From assembly GCF_003019815.1 (NCBI RefSeq), contig NZ_CP027773.1:4614501-4678500 (forward strand): 64,000 nt of DNA, in the 5' to 3' direction. The position numbers and the translations under genes are program-made. This DNA comes from Variovorax sp. PMC12. Its GTDB lineage: Bacteria; Pseudomonadota; Gammaproteobacteria; Burkholderiales; Burkholderiaceae_C. Under the pieces are notes generated by a model. That model was not told the origin of the DNA, ran no database searches, and worked only from the letters and a program-made list of their open reading frames with translations. Positions 1 through 8,338 of the stretch are shown here, piece after piece (the first letter of the stretch is position 1; every line of letters starts with the position of its first letter).

Positions 1-1
1 G

Positions 2-598
2 CGCCCGAGCGAAGGCCTCGCCAAGCTGCGCGCCGGCCAATACGACGCCGCCATCCTCGACGTCATGCTGCCCGAGATGGACGGCTTCGAGCTGTGCCGC
101 GAGATCCGCAAGGAAAGCGACATCCCCATCGTGATGCTCACCGCGCGCGGCGAAGTGATGGACCGCGTGGTCGGCCTCGAACTGGGCGCCGACGACTACG
201 TGCCCAAGCCCTTCGAGCCGCGCGAGCTGGTGGCGCGCGTGCAGACCATCCTGCGCCGCCAGCGCAGCGCGCCGCCGGCTGCAAGCAGCACGCAGCAGCG
301 CGTGTTCGACGGCCTGTCGATCGACCTCGACCGCCGACAGGTGCTGCGCCACGGCGAGCGCGTGGAGCTCACCGGCACCGAGTTCGAGCTGCTTGCGCTG
401 CTGGCCGGCGAACCGGGCAAGGTCTTCAGCCGCGACGACATCCTCAACCGCCTGCGCGGCCACGAGGCCGAGCTTTACACGCGCGCGGTCGACATCGTGG
501 TGAGCCGCCTGCGCAAGAAGCTGGAGCCGCTGGACTGCATCAAGACGCTGCGCAATGCCGGCTACGCGCTGGCCGTGGCGCGCAGCGAGACTGCATGA
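2..598 (+). CDS. OmpR/PhoB-family response regulator, 5' end outside the window
   Basis: DNA-binding response regulator that receives phosphate from the histidine kinase encoded just downstream. The reading frame is open to the left edge, so the N-terminus with the first acidic residues is missing. The visible part starts shortly before the phospho-acceptor Asp in 'AILDVMLPEMDG' (Asp codon 59-61), then shows the conserved Thr (MLTAR) and Lys (VPKPFEP) of the receiver domain. A C-terminal winged-helix domain follows (LTGTEFELLALL, VDIVVSRLRKKL). The stop overlaps the kinase start as ATGA, so the two are translationally coupled. The family is certain. The stimulus is unknown, and nothing in the neighbourhood names a target. 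Confidence 0.95.
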   Translation, partial: RPSEGLAKLRAGQYDAAILDVMLPEMDGFELCREIRKESDIPIVMLTARGEVMDRVVGLELGADDYVPKPFEPRELVARVQTILRRQRSAPPAASSTQQRVFDGLSIDLDRRQVLRHGERVELTGTEFELLALLAGEPGKVFSRDDILNRLRGHEAELYTRAVDIVVSRLRKKLEPLDCIKTLRNAGYALAVARSETA

Positions 599-2004
599 GC
601 TTCAACCGCAGGTTCCCCCGCGAGATGCGGCGCCGCATGGAATGCCGCGACGAAGAATGGCGCCAGGAGTGGCACAAGCAGTGGCATGCGCGCTGGAACG
701 AGAAGGTGCAGGGCAAGCGCCGCTGGCGCCGTTCGCTGCGCGTGCGGCTGGTACTGATGTTCGTGCTGCTGGCCATGGTGATGGCGGTGGTCTTCATGGG
801 CGGCATGAAGCGGGCTTTTTCCACCGGCTGGGCCGAGGCCGCCAGGCCGATGCTGACCGACTACACCGACCGCCTGGTCGCCGACATCGGCACGCCGCCG
901 GACCTGGCGCGCGCGCAGGCGCTGGTGGCGCGCCTTCCCATCACCATCCGCATCGTCGGCCCCACGGTCAACTGGGACTCCAACCCCGGCGGCGCGAACA
1001 GCCCCGGCGGCTGGATGCACGACCGCGACGACAGGCCCGGCGGCGACAAGTGGTTCATCCGCTCCACCGCCGATGGGCACCGCGTGATCTTCGGCTGGTC
1101 GCCCAAGCTCTGGGAGCTGGCGCCGCGCGTCATCGGCTGGGCCACGCTCGGCGTGCTGCTGTCGTGCGTGCTGCTGGCCTATGCCTACGTGAGCCGGCTG
1201 CTGCGGCCGCTGATCGACATCCGAGAAGGTGCGCAGCGCTTCGGGCGCGGCGAGTTCTCGCAGCCCATTCCGGTCCGCCGCAACGACGACCTCGGCGATC
1301 TCGCGCAGCGCGTCAACACCATGGCCGACGACATCCAGGCCATGCTCGACGCCAAGCGCGGCCTGCTGCTCGCGCTGAGCCACGAGCTGCGCTCGCCGCT
1401 CACCCGCGCCCGCCTCAACGCCGAGCTGCTGCCGGCCACGCCCGAAGGCCAGGCCGAGCGCGAGGCGCTGCTGCGCGACCTGAACGAGATGCGCGACCTC
1501 ATCAGCGACCTGCTCGAAAGCGAACGGCTGGCGAGCCCGCACGTGGCACTGCAGCGCGAGCCGGTCGACCTGGCCGTGCTGATCCGCGAGACCGTGGCCG
1601 AGATGCCCGGCGCGCAGCAGGTGCACCTGGACCTGGCCGACGGCCTGCCGCCGCATGCCGTCGACCGCATGCGCATCCGCCTGCTGGTGCGCAACCTGCT
1701 GGACAACGCGCTGCGCTACAGCAACGACGCGCCGCGCCCGCCCTGCGTGTCGCTGCGCGCGGTGCTCGACGGCAAGCAGCAGGGCGTCGAGATCGAGGTG
1801 CGCGACCACGGCCCCGGCGTCGACGATGCACAGCTGGAGCGGCTCACCGAGCCCTTCTACCGCACCGACGGCGCGCGGGCGCGGGCCACCGGCGGCGTCG
1901 GCCTGGGCATGTACCTGTGCCGGCTGATCGCCGAGGCGCACGGCGGCGAACTCATGGTGCGCAACGCCTCGCCGGGGCTGCAGATCATCGTGCGGCTGGT
2001 GTAG
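595..2004 (+). CDS. Sensor histidine kinase, HAMP type, with a Trp-rich N-terminus
   Basis: Membrane sensor kinase of 469 aa, partner of the preceding response regulator. Order of parts: a very basic, Trp-rich cytoplasmic N-terminus (residues 1-48, with W22, W26, W30, W34 and W44), TM1 (about 50-68), a periplasmic loop of roughly 110 residues rich in Gly, Asp and Trp, TM2 (about 180-200), HAMP, H-box 'ALSHELRSPLTRAR' (His263), N-box 'RNLLDNALRYS', G1 'DHGPGVD' and G2 'GGVGLGMYL'. All catalytic motifs are intact. The ATG at 595 is preferred because it overlaps the regulator stop and gives a normal domain layout. The even spacing of the Trp residues is unusual (see findings). Confidence 0.95.
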   Translation: MSFNRRFPREMRRRMECRDEEWRQEWHKQWHARWNEKVQGKRRWRRSLRVRLVLMFVLLAMVMAVVFMGGMKRAFSTGWAEAARPMLTDYTDRLVADIGTPPDLARAQALVARLPITIRIVGPTVNWDSNPGGANSPGGWMHDRDDRPGGDKWFIRSTADGHRVIFGWSPKLWELAPRVIGWATLGVLLSCVLLAYAYVSRLLRPLIDIREGAQRFGRGEFSQPIPVRRNDDLGDLAQRVNTMADDIQAMLDAKRGLLLALSHELRSPLTRARLNAELLPATPEGQAEREALLRDLNEMRDLISDLLESERLASPHVALQREPVDLAVLIRETVAEMPGAQQVHLDLADGLPPHAVDRMRIRLLVRNLLDNALRYSNDAPRPPCVSLRAVLDGKQQGVEIEVRDHGPGVDDAQLERLTEPFYRTDGARARATGGVGLGMYLCRLIAEAHGGELMVRNASPGLQIIVRLV

Positions 2005-2025
2005 CGCGCGGCCGCGCCCGGCTGT

Positions 2026-2042
2026 CGCCTGCGCTACAGGCG
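2026..2042 (+). terminator. Hairpin after the two-component pair, possible weak terminator
   Basis: A perfect 6-bp stem (CGCCTG/CAGGCG) around a 5-nt loop, 22 bases after the kinase stop. No T-run follows, so intrinsic termination is uncertain. It may simply be one of the GC-rich intergenic palindromes seen elsewhere in this window. Confidence 0.25.
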
Positions 2043-2125
2043 GGGCTACGGAGGGCGCGGGGTGCGCGGCTACGATGCGCCTGCGCGCCCACGCCGGCGC
2101 CCGGCCCGTCATTCAAGGAGACACC

Positions 2126-3169
2126 ATGAGCAGCCCTCTCACCAACCACCAGGTCCGCCTTGCCAAGCGCCCCGAAGGCGCCGCCACCCGCGAGAACTGG
2201 AAGTTCACCACCGAGCCCGTCGGCGAGCCGGCCGAGGGCGGCGTGCTGGTCAAGACGCTGTCGCTGTCGCTCGACCCGGCCATGCGCGGCTGGCTCAACG
2301 ACGCCAAGAGCTACATACCGCCCGTGGCCATCGACGAGGTGATGCGCGCCGGCGGCGTCGGCCGCGTGGTGGCCTCGAAGAACCCGAAGTTCGCCGTCGG
2401 CGACACGGTGTACGGCACGCTCGGCGTGCAGGAATACATCCTCATCGCGCAGGACGACCTCAAGCGCAACGGCCTGGTGAAGATCGACCTGAGCGTCGGC
2501 AGCATCACCCAGTGGCTCAACGTGCTGGGCATGCCCGGCATGACCGGCTACTTCGGGCTGATGGACGTGGGCCAGCCGAAGCCGGGCGAGACGGTGGTGG
2601 TCTCCGGCGCGGCGGGCGCCGTGGGCCAGACCGTGGGCCAGCTGGCCAAGATCAAGGGCTGCCGCGTGGTCGGCATCGCCGGCGGCGCCGCCAAGTGCGA
2701 CTGGGTGGTCAAGGAGCTGGGCTTCGACGCCTGCATCGACTACAAGGCCGGCGCGGGCGCTGTGCGCGAAGGCCTCAAGGCGCATTGCCCGAAGGGCGTG
2801 GACGTCTACTTCGACAACGTCGGCGGCGAGATCCTCGACATGGTGCTGGCGCGGCTCGCGCGCAAGGCCCGCATCATCATCTGCGGCGCCATCAGCCAGT
2901 ACAACAACGCCAACAGCATGCCCTCGGCCGGGCCGAAGAACTACCTGAGCCTGCTGGTGAACCGCGCGCGCATGGAGGGCATCGTGGTGTTCGACTACGC
3001 CGACCGGTATCACATCGCCATCGCCGAGATGGCCGGCTACCTGAAGGACGGCCGCATGAAAAGCAAGGAAGACGTCGTCAAGGGACTGGACACCTTCCCC
3101 GAGTCGCTCAACAAGCTCTTTGCGGGCGAGAACTTCGGCAAGCTGGTGCTGCAGGTCGCCGAAGCCTGA
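2126..3169 (+). CDS. NADP-dependent medium-chain oxidoreductase (MDR, leukotriene-B4-dehydrogenase/CurA type)
   Basis: Cytosolic zinc-free medium-chain dehydrogenase/reductase of 347 aa. This subgroup reduces the double bond of alpha,beta-unsaturated ketones or aldehydes with NADPH. The N-terminal GroES-like half carries 'LSLDPAMRGWL' and 'VGRVVASKNPKF', typical of the subgroup. The Rossmann half carries 'VVVSGAAGAVGQTVGQLAKI', the AxxGxxG nucleotide-binding loop, and later 'VDVYFDNVGGEILD'. The start at 2126 is fixed by AAGGAG five bases upstream. An in-frame ATG at 2075 has no such site. It stands alone between the kinase gene and a convergent small gene. The physiological substrate cannot be read from sequence. 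Confidence 0.93.
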   Translation: MSSPLTNHQVRLAKRPEGAATRENWKFTTEPVGEPAEGGVLVKTLSLSLDPAMRGWLNDAKSYIPPVAIDEVMRAGGVGRVVASKNPKFAVGDTVYGTLGVQEYILIAQDDLKRNGLVKIDLSVGSITQWLNVLGMPGMTGYFGLMDVGQPKPGETVVVSGAAGAVGQTVGQLAKIKGCRVVGIAGGAAKCDWVVKELGFDACIDYKAGAGAVREGLKAHCPKGVDVYFDNVGGEILDMVLARLARKARIIICGAISQYNNANSMPSAGPKNYLSLLVNRARMEGIVVFDYADRYHIAIAEMAGYLKDGRMKSKEDVVKGLDTFPESLNKLFAGENFGKLVLQVAEA

Positions 3170-3200
3170 TCGACTGACTGATCGACGGGCGGGGGACGCT

Positions 3201-3518
3201 TCAGTCGTTTTCGGGGCGCATGGGAATGTCGCCCATCGCCTCGTCGTCCCGCAGGCCGCGCGCGGCCTTCAGCAGCTCGATCGACAGGCCGTCGCCCCGG
3301 CCTGCGAAGCCCTTGGCGATGCCTTCGAGCACCGTCGACAGGCCGGCTTCGCCGTCGTCGCGGGCATCCATGCTGATGTTCAGAACGCGGGCCGCCATCT
3401 GGCGGTAGGTGACGGCGCCCGCGGTTTCCAGTGCGGCGACCAGGTCGAGGTACAGCGCAAGGTTCATGTCGAACACGAGCTTGGGCGTGATCTCGAAATC
3501 ACCGTTCTTTTCGTTCAT
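3201..3518 (-). CDS. Small conserved-looking hypothetical protein, 105 aa
   Basis: No family recognised. It is acidic and soluble, with no signal peptide or membrane segment. It is probably mostly helical, for example 'LVFDMNLALYLDLVAALETAGAVTYRQMAARVLNISMD' read in pieces, and has three Gly/Asp-rich turns. The start at 3518 follows a good AAGGAGC site, and codon use matches the neighbours, so I take it as a real gene. It converges with the oxidoreductase gene and lies just upstream of the EamA gene on the same strand, separated by 71 bp. Confidence 0.7.
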   Translation of the reverse strand: MNEKNGDFEITPKLVFDMNLALYLDLVAALETAGAVTYRQMAARVLNISMDARDDGEAGLSTVLEGIAKGFAGRGDGLSIELLKAARGLRDDEAMGDIPMRPEND

Positions 3519-3589
3519 GCGTGGCTCCTTTGTTCCTGAGCCGCCACTCTGCCAGAAAACGCGCGGCGCGCCGTCGGACGCAGGCGCAT

Positions 3590-4435
3590 TCAGCGCGCGC
3601 GGGTGCCCATCAGCGCGGCCGAGATGATCAGGATCGCCGCGAGCGCGATGCTCCAGGTCAGCGGCCGGCCGGTCACGGCGAGCAGCAGCGCGGTCGAGGC
3701 CAGCGGCGTGATGTAGCTCAGGATGCCGATCTGCCGCGCGTCGCCGCGCTTGAGCGCCATGTCCCACAGGAAGAAGGCCGCGCCCAGCGGGCCGAGGCCG
3801 CACAGCACCAGCAGCAGCCAGTCGCGGCCCGACAACACGGCCGGTGTTTCCAGCAGGGCATGGCAGGCCAGCGCCAGCAGGCCCGAGACCAGCCCGAACA
3901 GGCCGATGGCGGAAGTGGGGAAGGCTGGCACGCGCTTCGTCCACAGCGAGTAGCTGGCCCAGATCACGGCCGAGGCCAGCGCGGGCAGGAAGCCCCAGTA
4001 CGTGGTTGCCGGCCCGGAGGCCACGGCCCCCCGCGCCCCGAGGATCGCCGCCGCCGCGCCCGCGAACCCCAGCAGCGCCGCCACCACGTGCACCGGCCGC
4101 AGCGACATGCCGGTCAGCAGCACCGGCGCGAGCACCACCATGAGCAGCGGCCACAGGTAGTTGACGAGGTTGGCTTCCACCGGCGGCGCGATCCGCAGCG
4201 CCATGAACAGCAGGAAGTGATAGCCGAACAGGCCGTAGATGCCCAGCGCCAGCGTGCGCGGCGGCACCTTCCATGCGCTGCGGTCGCGCAGCACCAGCGG
4301 CCAGCTCGGCACGCTGCCGACGATCAGCGCGATACCGGTCGTGAGGAACGGGGGCAGGTGCGACAGCGAGGTGCCCAGCGAGGCGAGCGTCGCCCAGAGC
4401 GCAATGGCGAGCAGGGCAAAGAATGTGGACGGCAT
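3590..4435 (-). CDS. EamA/DMT-superfamily exporter (RhaT-like)
   Basis: Inner-membrane drug/metabolite transporter of 281 aa with about ten hydrophobic segments in two homologous halves. The first half runs from 'FFALLAIALWATLASLG' and the second from 'YWGFLPALASAVIWASYSLW'. The conserved 'ANLVNYLWPLLMVVLAPVLL' and 'LGPLGAAFFLWDMALKRGDA' stretches mark the aromatic-amino-acid/EamA exporter subgroup. It lies 98 bp downstream of an AraC-family regulator on the same strand. Two 16-bp direct repeats spaced exactly 21 bp lie 26-62 bases before its start codon, which suggests direct control by that regulator. The substrate is unknown; amino acids or small metabolites are typical of the family. Confidence 0.93.
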   Translation of the reverse strand: MPSTFFALLAIALWATLASLGTSLSHLPPFLTTGIALIVGSVPSWPLVLRDRSAWKVPPRTLALGIYGLFGYHFLLFMALRIAPPVEANLVNYLWPLLMVVLAPVLLTGMSLRPVHVVAALLGFAGAAAAILGARGAVASGPATTYWGFLPALASAVIWASYSLWTKRVPAFPTSAIGLFGLVSGLLALACHALLETPAVLSGRDWLLLVLCGLGPLGAAFFLWDMALKRGDARQIGILSYITPLASTALLLAVTGRPLTWSIALAAILIISAALMGTRAR

Positions 4436-4460
4436 GGCCGGCGAGGCTACGCGATGCGAG

Positions 4461-4497
4461 CGTCGCGCAATGACGGACTGTCGTCGCGCAACGACGG
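4461..4497 (-). promoter_or_regulatory. Pair of direct repeats, candidate AraC-type operator for the EamA gene
   Basis: CGTCGCGCAATGACGG at 4461-4476 is repeated at 4482-4497 with one difference. The start-to-start distance is 21 bp, two helical turns, the usual arrangement for the two DNA-binding subdomains of AraC-family activators. The pair lies between the regulator gene and the EamA start codon. Confidence 0.5.
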
Positions 4498-4513
4498 TTT
4501 GCGGCGGGATCGG

Positions 4514-4537
4514 CGGTGAAATCAGCGGTGAAATCAG
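4514..4537. repeat. 12-bp tandem duplication over the AraC gene stop codon
   Basis: CGGTGAAATCAG occurs twice head to tail. The second copy contains the stop codon of the AraC-family gene. The unit keeps the reading frame, so this may be a simple recent duplication; the first copy lies in the intergenic region next to the operator candidate. Confidence 0.7.
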
Positions 4538-5250
4538 CGGCGCAGCGCGGCGGTCAGCGCCGACGGCGAGCGGTAGCCCGTGCGGCGCGCCGTCTCGGCC
4601 ACGCCCATGCCGCCGAGCCGCAGTTCGCGCGCATGCGCCAGCCGCAGCGAGCGCAGCCAGTGCATCGGGCTCATGCCCTGTTCTTCGCGGCAGCGCTGCG
4701 CGAACTGGCTCGCGCTCAGGCAGGCGACATCGGCCAGGTCGGCCACGCCCAGCGGCTCGTGCCAGCGGGCCCGGGCCCAGTCGGCGAGCAGGGGCCAGTC
4801 GATGCGGCGACGGCGCGAATCCGAAGACGCCGGCCCGGGGCTCCAGGCCTCCAGCAGCAGCGCGGGGCCGTGCAGCAGGGCCAGCGCCGACGCCTGCGGC
4901 TGCCTGATGCATTGCGCCAGGTAGCGCGCCAGCGTGTGCAGTTGCGGCGCGCCGGTCGGTGCGCGCTCGGTGCAGCGCGCCCATGCCGGCTGCGTGGTGT
5001 CGAGCACCAGGCACAGGCTGCCGTGCTTGCGCGCGCTGAAGTCGTGCCGCTCGCCCGGGGCGATCACCTGCGCTTGGCCTGCGCCGATGCCGCGGCCCCG
5101 GCCCTCCACTTCGATCTCGAGCACGCCGTCCAGGCCGATCAGTACCTGGAAGTGGTCGTGCGCGTGGCTGCCGTGCGAGTGGCCATAGTCGCGCAGGGCG
5201 AGTTCATGGCGGGGCTGGTGGGGCGGCTGGGAGGAAGCGGGGGCATGCAT
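4534..5250 (-). CDS. AraC-family transcriptional regulator with cupin-like sensor
   Basis: Regulator of 238 aa. The N-terminal half is a cupin-like beta-barrel with a His-rich strand (residues about 20-35, 'DYGHSHGSHAHDHFQVL') and 'GQAQVIAPGERHDFSA'. The C-terminal half has two helix-turn-helix units typical of AraC: 'LGVADLADVACLSASQFAQRCRE' read in parts, then 'MGVAETARRTGYRSPSALTAA'. It sits immediately upstream of the EamA exporter on the same strand, a frequent pairing in which the regulator activates the exporter. I chose the ATG at 5250; an earlier start at 5292 would add 14 residues. The His cluster could bind metal, but this is inference. Confidence 0.9.
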   Translation of the reverse strand: MHAPASSQPPHQPRHELALRDYGHSHGSHAHDHFQVLIGLDGVLEIEVEGRGRGIGAGQAQVIAPGERHDFSARKHGSLCLVLDTTQPAWARCTERAPTGAPQLHTLARYLAQCIRQPQASALALLHGPALLLEAWSPGPASSDSRRRRIDWPLLADWARARWHEPLGVADLADVACLSASQFAQRCREEQGMSPMHWLRSLRLAHARELRLGGMGVAETARRTGYRSPSALTAALRR

Positions 5251-5302
5251 GGGCTGCAGCGGATTGTCCGCGCAGCCCCGGCCGTGCCACAAGCGGGATC
5301 GA

Positions 5303-5857
5303 TCAGCCCTCGTCGGCGTCGTCCCGCACGGCCTGTCCGTTGACCCGCACGGCCTCGACCACGCGCCCGTTGCCGGTCGCCAGCGGCTGCGTGCGGCCCT
5401 CGGCCCGCACCTTGTCGCCCACTTTCAGGCCCAGGCGCGCCATGCCGTCGGGCTTGGTGTGGACGAAGTCGCCGGTGTCCAGCACCACGCCGTTGGCCTC
5501 GCCGTGGCGCGCGTAGTTGAAGCGCACCACCTGGCCGTCGATGCTTGCGGCGGCCTCCGACTGGCGCGGGGCCTTGCCGTCGACCGAGGCCAGCCGTTCG
5601 AAGCGGTAGACCGTGTGTTGCGCCTCGCCCTTGGGCGAGGGGCCTTCCTCGATGCCTTCGATCACCAGTGCCTGGCCGGACTTCAGGCCGGCGAACGCGG
5701 CCGCGGCGTCTTCGTCGTGGCGCTCGAACACGAACTGCGTGGGCACGCCGTCGGTGTCGATCAGCACGCCTTCGATGCCGCCCTTGGGGCTGTAGATCAG
5801 ATGCTGGAACCGGCCTTCGACCGACCAGACGTCGAGGGTGTCGTGGGGATGTGGCAT
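5303..5857 (-). CDS. Cytoplasmic protein with an internally duplicated small beta domain
   Basis: 184 aa, no signal peptide and no recognised named family. It contains two related units. Unit 1 begins 'EGRFQHLIYSPKGGIEGVLI' and closes with 'LKSGQALVIEG'. Unit 2 begins 'DGQVVRFNYARHGEANGVVL' and closes with 'LKVGDKVRAEG'. The shared pattern is G-x-[VF]-x3-hydrophobic-x-[YN]-x3-G-x2-x-G-V-hydrophobic-[LI]-D, followed by 'L[KQ].G..[VL]...G', which looks like a small OB-like beta barrel. The same unit is found twice in the secreted protein at 8339-9136. Context: the first gene after a run encoding an anion permease and an MFS transporter on the same strand. Function unknown. Confidence 0.8.
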   Translation of the reverse strand: MPHPHDTLDVWSVEGRFQHLIYSPKGGIEGVLIDTDGVPTQFVFERHDEDAAAAFAGLKSGQALVIEGIEEGPSPKGEAQHTVYRFERLASVDGKAPRQSEAAASIDGQVVRFNYARHGEANGVVLDTGDFVHTKPDGMARLGLKVGDKVRAEGRTQPLATGNGRVVEAVRVNGQAVRDDADEG

Positions 5858-5899
5858 GGAATGTCCTTTTTGAGTGTGGTTGTGGAACGGAAAACGCGA

Positions 5900-7060
5900 T
5901 CAACCGAGCCGCAGCAGCAGCGCCGATGCCGCGCACACGACCAGGAAGGGAATGCTGATGCGATGGAACTCTCGCAGCCCGTGCGGCACCTTGGCCAGCC
6001 GCAGGGCGATGAGGTTGGCCAGCGAGCCCAGCACGCAGCCGAAGCCGCCCACGCTCACGCCCGCCGCCAGCGCGGGCAGGTCGTGCACGTAGCGGTCCAG
6101 CAGGATGGTGGCCGGCACGTTGCTGATGAACTGCGAGGTGGCGATGGCCGCGAGGTACGCGCGCCAGCCCTCGGCAATCGGCCACTGGCCCACCAGCGAC
6201 GCCACCGCCGGCAGTTCGGCGAGCTGTCGCAGGTCGACGAACATCAGCGCGATGATGGCGAGCAGCGCCCAGTCGACACCCAGCAGCACGCGGCGCTGGA
6301 ACAGCAGGTAGGCGACGAACACCACCGCCAGGCCCGCGAGCAGCCAGTGCCGGTCGAGCGCAACGACGAAGCCCACGAACAGCACGCCCGACAGCGCCAG
6401 CAGCCTCGGCTGCACCGGCGCGGCCTCGGCCGCCGGCTTGAGCGCGATGGCCGTGCGCGGCACCAGCAGCCAAACGGCCACGAACAGCCAGAACAGCATG
6501 ACCAGCACGGTGGGCGCCATCATCAGCATGAAGCCGCCGAAGCTCTCGCCGGTGCGGTGCCACAGGTACAGGTTCTGCGGATTGCCGATGGGCGTGAGCG
6601 CGGAGCCCGCGTTCACCGCCAGCGCCTGCAGCACCACCAGCCGCGCCAGCGGCAGGTGCGCCTGCGTGGCCAGCACGCGGGTGAGCGGCACCAGCAGGAA
6701 CAGGCTCACGTCGTTGGTGACCAGCGCCGACAGCAGGGCCGCCGTGGCGGTCAGCAGCAGCGCCAGCTGGCGCAGGTCGGTGGTGCGCGCCAGCAGCCGC
6801 TGGGCGGCCGACTGGAGCATGCCGCTCTTCTCCACGCCCTGCGTGATGGCGAGCAGCCCGGCCAGCGCGCCCACGGTCTGCCAGTCGACCAGCTTGAGCC
6901 AGTCCATCGGCGCGCGCGGGCGCAAGAAGGCGAACAGCACCGCCACCGCCACCAGCACCCAGAGCAGGCCGTTGCCGCCGCCTTCGTGGGTTGCGGGCGC
7001 GTCGGCGCCGGAAGCGGCGGGCGAGGAGGGTGCGAGGGCGGACACGGTGTCTTTGGTCAT
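5900..7060 (-). CDS. SLC13/ArsB-type anion permease
   Basis: Inner-membrane protein of 386 aa with about eleven hydrophobic segments. The pattern 'LVTNDVSLFLLVPLTRVL' and 'NAGSALTPIGNPQNLYLW' is the hallmark of the ion-transporter superfamily that includes ArsB, NhaD and SLC13 carriers: NDxxxxxxxP followed by T-P-x-G-N-P-Q-N. A second related loop, 'TSQFISNVPATILLDRYV', comes late in the protein. Its start overlaps the stop of the MFS gene upstream (ATGA), so the two are co-translated. Whether it carries dicarboxylates, sulfate or arsenite cannot be decided here; no ars genes are nearby. Confidence 0.88.
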   Translation of the reverse strand: MTKDTVSALAPSSPAASGADAPATHEGGGNGLLWVLVAVAVLFAFLRPRAPMDWLKLVDWQTVGALAGLLAITQGVEKSGMLQSAAQRLLARTTDLRQLALLLTATAALLSALVTNDVSLFLLVPLTRVLATQAHLPLARLVVLQALAVNAGSALTPIGNPQNLYLWHRTGESFGGFMLMMAPTVLVMLFWLFVAVWLLVPRTAIALKPAAEAAPVQPRLLALSGVLFVGFVVALDRHWLLAGLAVVFVAYLLFQRRVLLGVDWALLAIIALMFVDLRQLAELPAVASLVGQWPIAEGWRAYLAAIATSQFISNVPATILLDRYVHDLPALAAGVSVGGFGCVLGSLANLIALRLAKVPHGLREFHRISIPFLVVCAASALLLRLG

Positions 7061-8319
7061 GGAGCGGTGATGGTCAGTGCGGAGGCGGCCGGCGCGTTCG
7101 CCATCGAACGGCGCCGCTCGCGAGTTTCCGGCATCGCGAGCGCGAACAGCGTCAGCGCAGCAGCCGCGATGCCCGCCAGCATCACGAAGGCCGTGCCGTA
7201 GCCGGCCAGGTGCGCGACCGTGCCCGCCACCAAGTTGCTGAGCGCCGCGCCCAGCCCCACGCAGGCCGCGCCGATGCCCAGCGCGAAGTTGAAGTGGCCG
7301 CTGCCGCGCGTGAGGTCGCCGATCATCAGGGTCAGCATCACGCCGAAGATGCCCGCGCCGATGCCGTCCAGCACCTGCAGCGACAGCAGCGCGGCCGGGC
7401 TGTCGGCCAGCAGGTACAGCAGCCCGCGCACCGGCAGCACCGCGAAGCCGGCCAGGAAGATCGGCTTGCGCGGCAGCCGCGGCGCCCAGCGCCCGACCGC
7501 CAGGGCGATCGGAATGGTGACCAGCTGCGTGACGATGACCCCGCCCGAAAGCCACAGCGTGGCCGAGGTGCCGGCCTGCGTGCCGACCTTCTGCGCCACC
7601 AGCGTGAGCATGGCGGCGTTGGCCAGGTGGAACAGGAAGGCGCAGGTCAGCAGCACGATGAAGCGGCGGTCGTACCAGCGCGCGGTGGAGTGCGGCGCGC
7701 CGGCCTCGTCGTGATCGGCATCGGCGCCGCGCGCCAGCTTCGGATCGACGTCGCGCTTGCGGATCAGCATGGCCGCCGCGATGGTCGGCAGCGCCATCGC
7801 CACCGCGTAGAAGAACATGGCACGCGGGCCGAACGCGTGGCCCACCCAGCCGGTGCCCAGCGCCCACAGCACCGTGCCCGCCGCCGTGATCGCGGCGTTG
7901 CGGCCGACCCGCGCGTCCAGCCCGGCGCGGCCCACCATGCCCAGGCTGACGGCCGCGATGGCGGGCGCCACCAGCGTGCCCGCCGCGCCGATGAGCGACT
8001 GGCCCGCCAGGATCACGCCGTAGCCCGGCCAGTGCGCCATGACCACCAGGCACGCCGCGATGAGCGAAATGGCGCCGGCGATCCAGCGCGGCTTGTGGCG
8101 CGCGCTGTCGATCAGCGCCCCGGCCGGCGCCTGAACCAGCAGCCCGACCAGCGCCGAGACGAACATCACGGTGCCGATCCGCTGCGGGTCCCAGGCCAGC
8201 GTGCCGGCCATGAAGACGATCAGGAACGGGCCGACGCCGCCCTGGATGTCGGGTGCGAAGAAGGCCAGTGCGTCGAGTGCGCGCAGGCTGCGGCGCGAGG
8301 GTGCGGCGGTGGTGGTCAT
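7057..8319 (-). CDS. Major facilitator superfamily transporter
   Basis: 420-aa inner-membrane carrier with twelve predicted hydrophobic segments in two halves. 'VGLLVQAPAGALIDSARHKPRW' in the loop after TM2 fits the MFS signature (G-x3-D-x2-x-R-K/R). The N-terminus 'LRALDALAFFAPDIQGGVGPF' resembles the MFS subgroup often found beside transport genes of unknown substrate. It lies between the secreted duplicated-domain protein (19 bp upstream) and the anion permease (4-bp overlap), so these are likely one transcript. Substrate unknown. Confidence 0.9.
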   Translation of the reverse strand: MTTTAAPSRRSLRALDALAFFAPDIQGGVGPFLIVFMAGTLAWDPQRIGTVMFVSALVGLLVQAPAGALIDSARHKPRWIAGAISLIAACLVVMAHWPGYGVILAGQSLIGAAGTLVAPAIAAVSLGMVGRAGLDARVGRNAAITAAGTVLWALGTGWVGHAFGPRAMFFYAVAMALPTIAAAMLIRKRDVDPKLARGADADHDEAGAPHSTARWYDRRFIVLLTCAFLFHLANAAMLTLVAQKVGTQAGTSATLWLSGGVIVTQLVTIPIALAVGRWAPRLPRKPIFLAGFAVLPVRGLLYLLADSPAALLSLQVLDGIGAGIFGVMLTLMIGDLTRGSGHFNFALGIGAACVGLGAALSNLVAGTVAHLAGYGTAFVMLAGIAAAALTLFALAMPETRERRRSMANAPAASALTITAP

Positions 8320-8338
8320 GGCGGGCCGGACAGCAAGA

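Noticed and set aside
555..2129. Long open frames on other strands and frames within the kinase gene
   Set aside because: In such GC-rich DNA, real genes cast long open shadows. The kinase frame has all the expected motifs, and the others read as Arg/Ala/Pro- or His/Val-rich nonsense.
4514..4537. Short tandem repeat considered as a CRISPR remnant
   Set aside because: Only two 12-bp units with no spacer and no cas genes.
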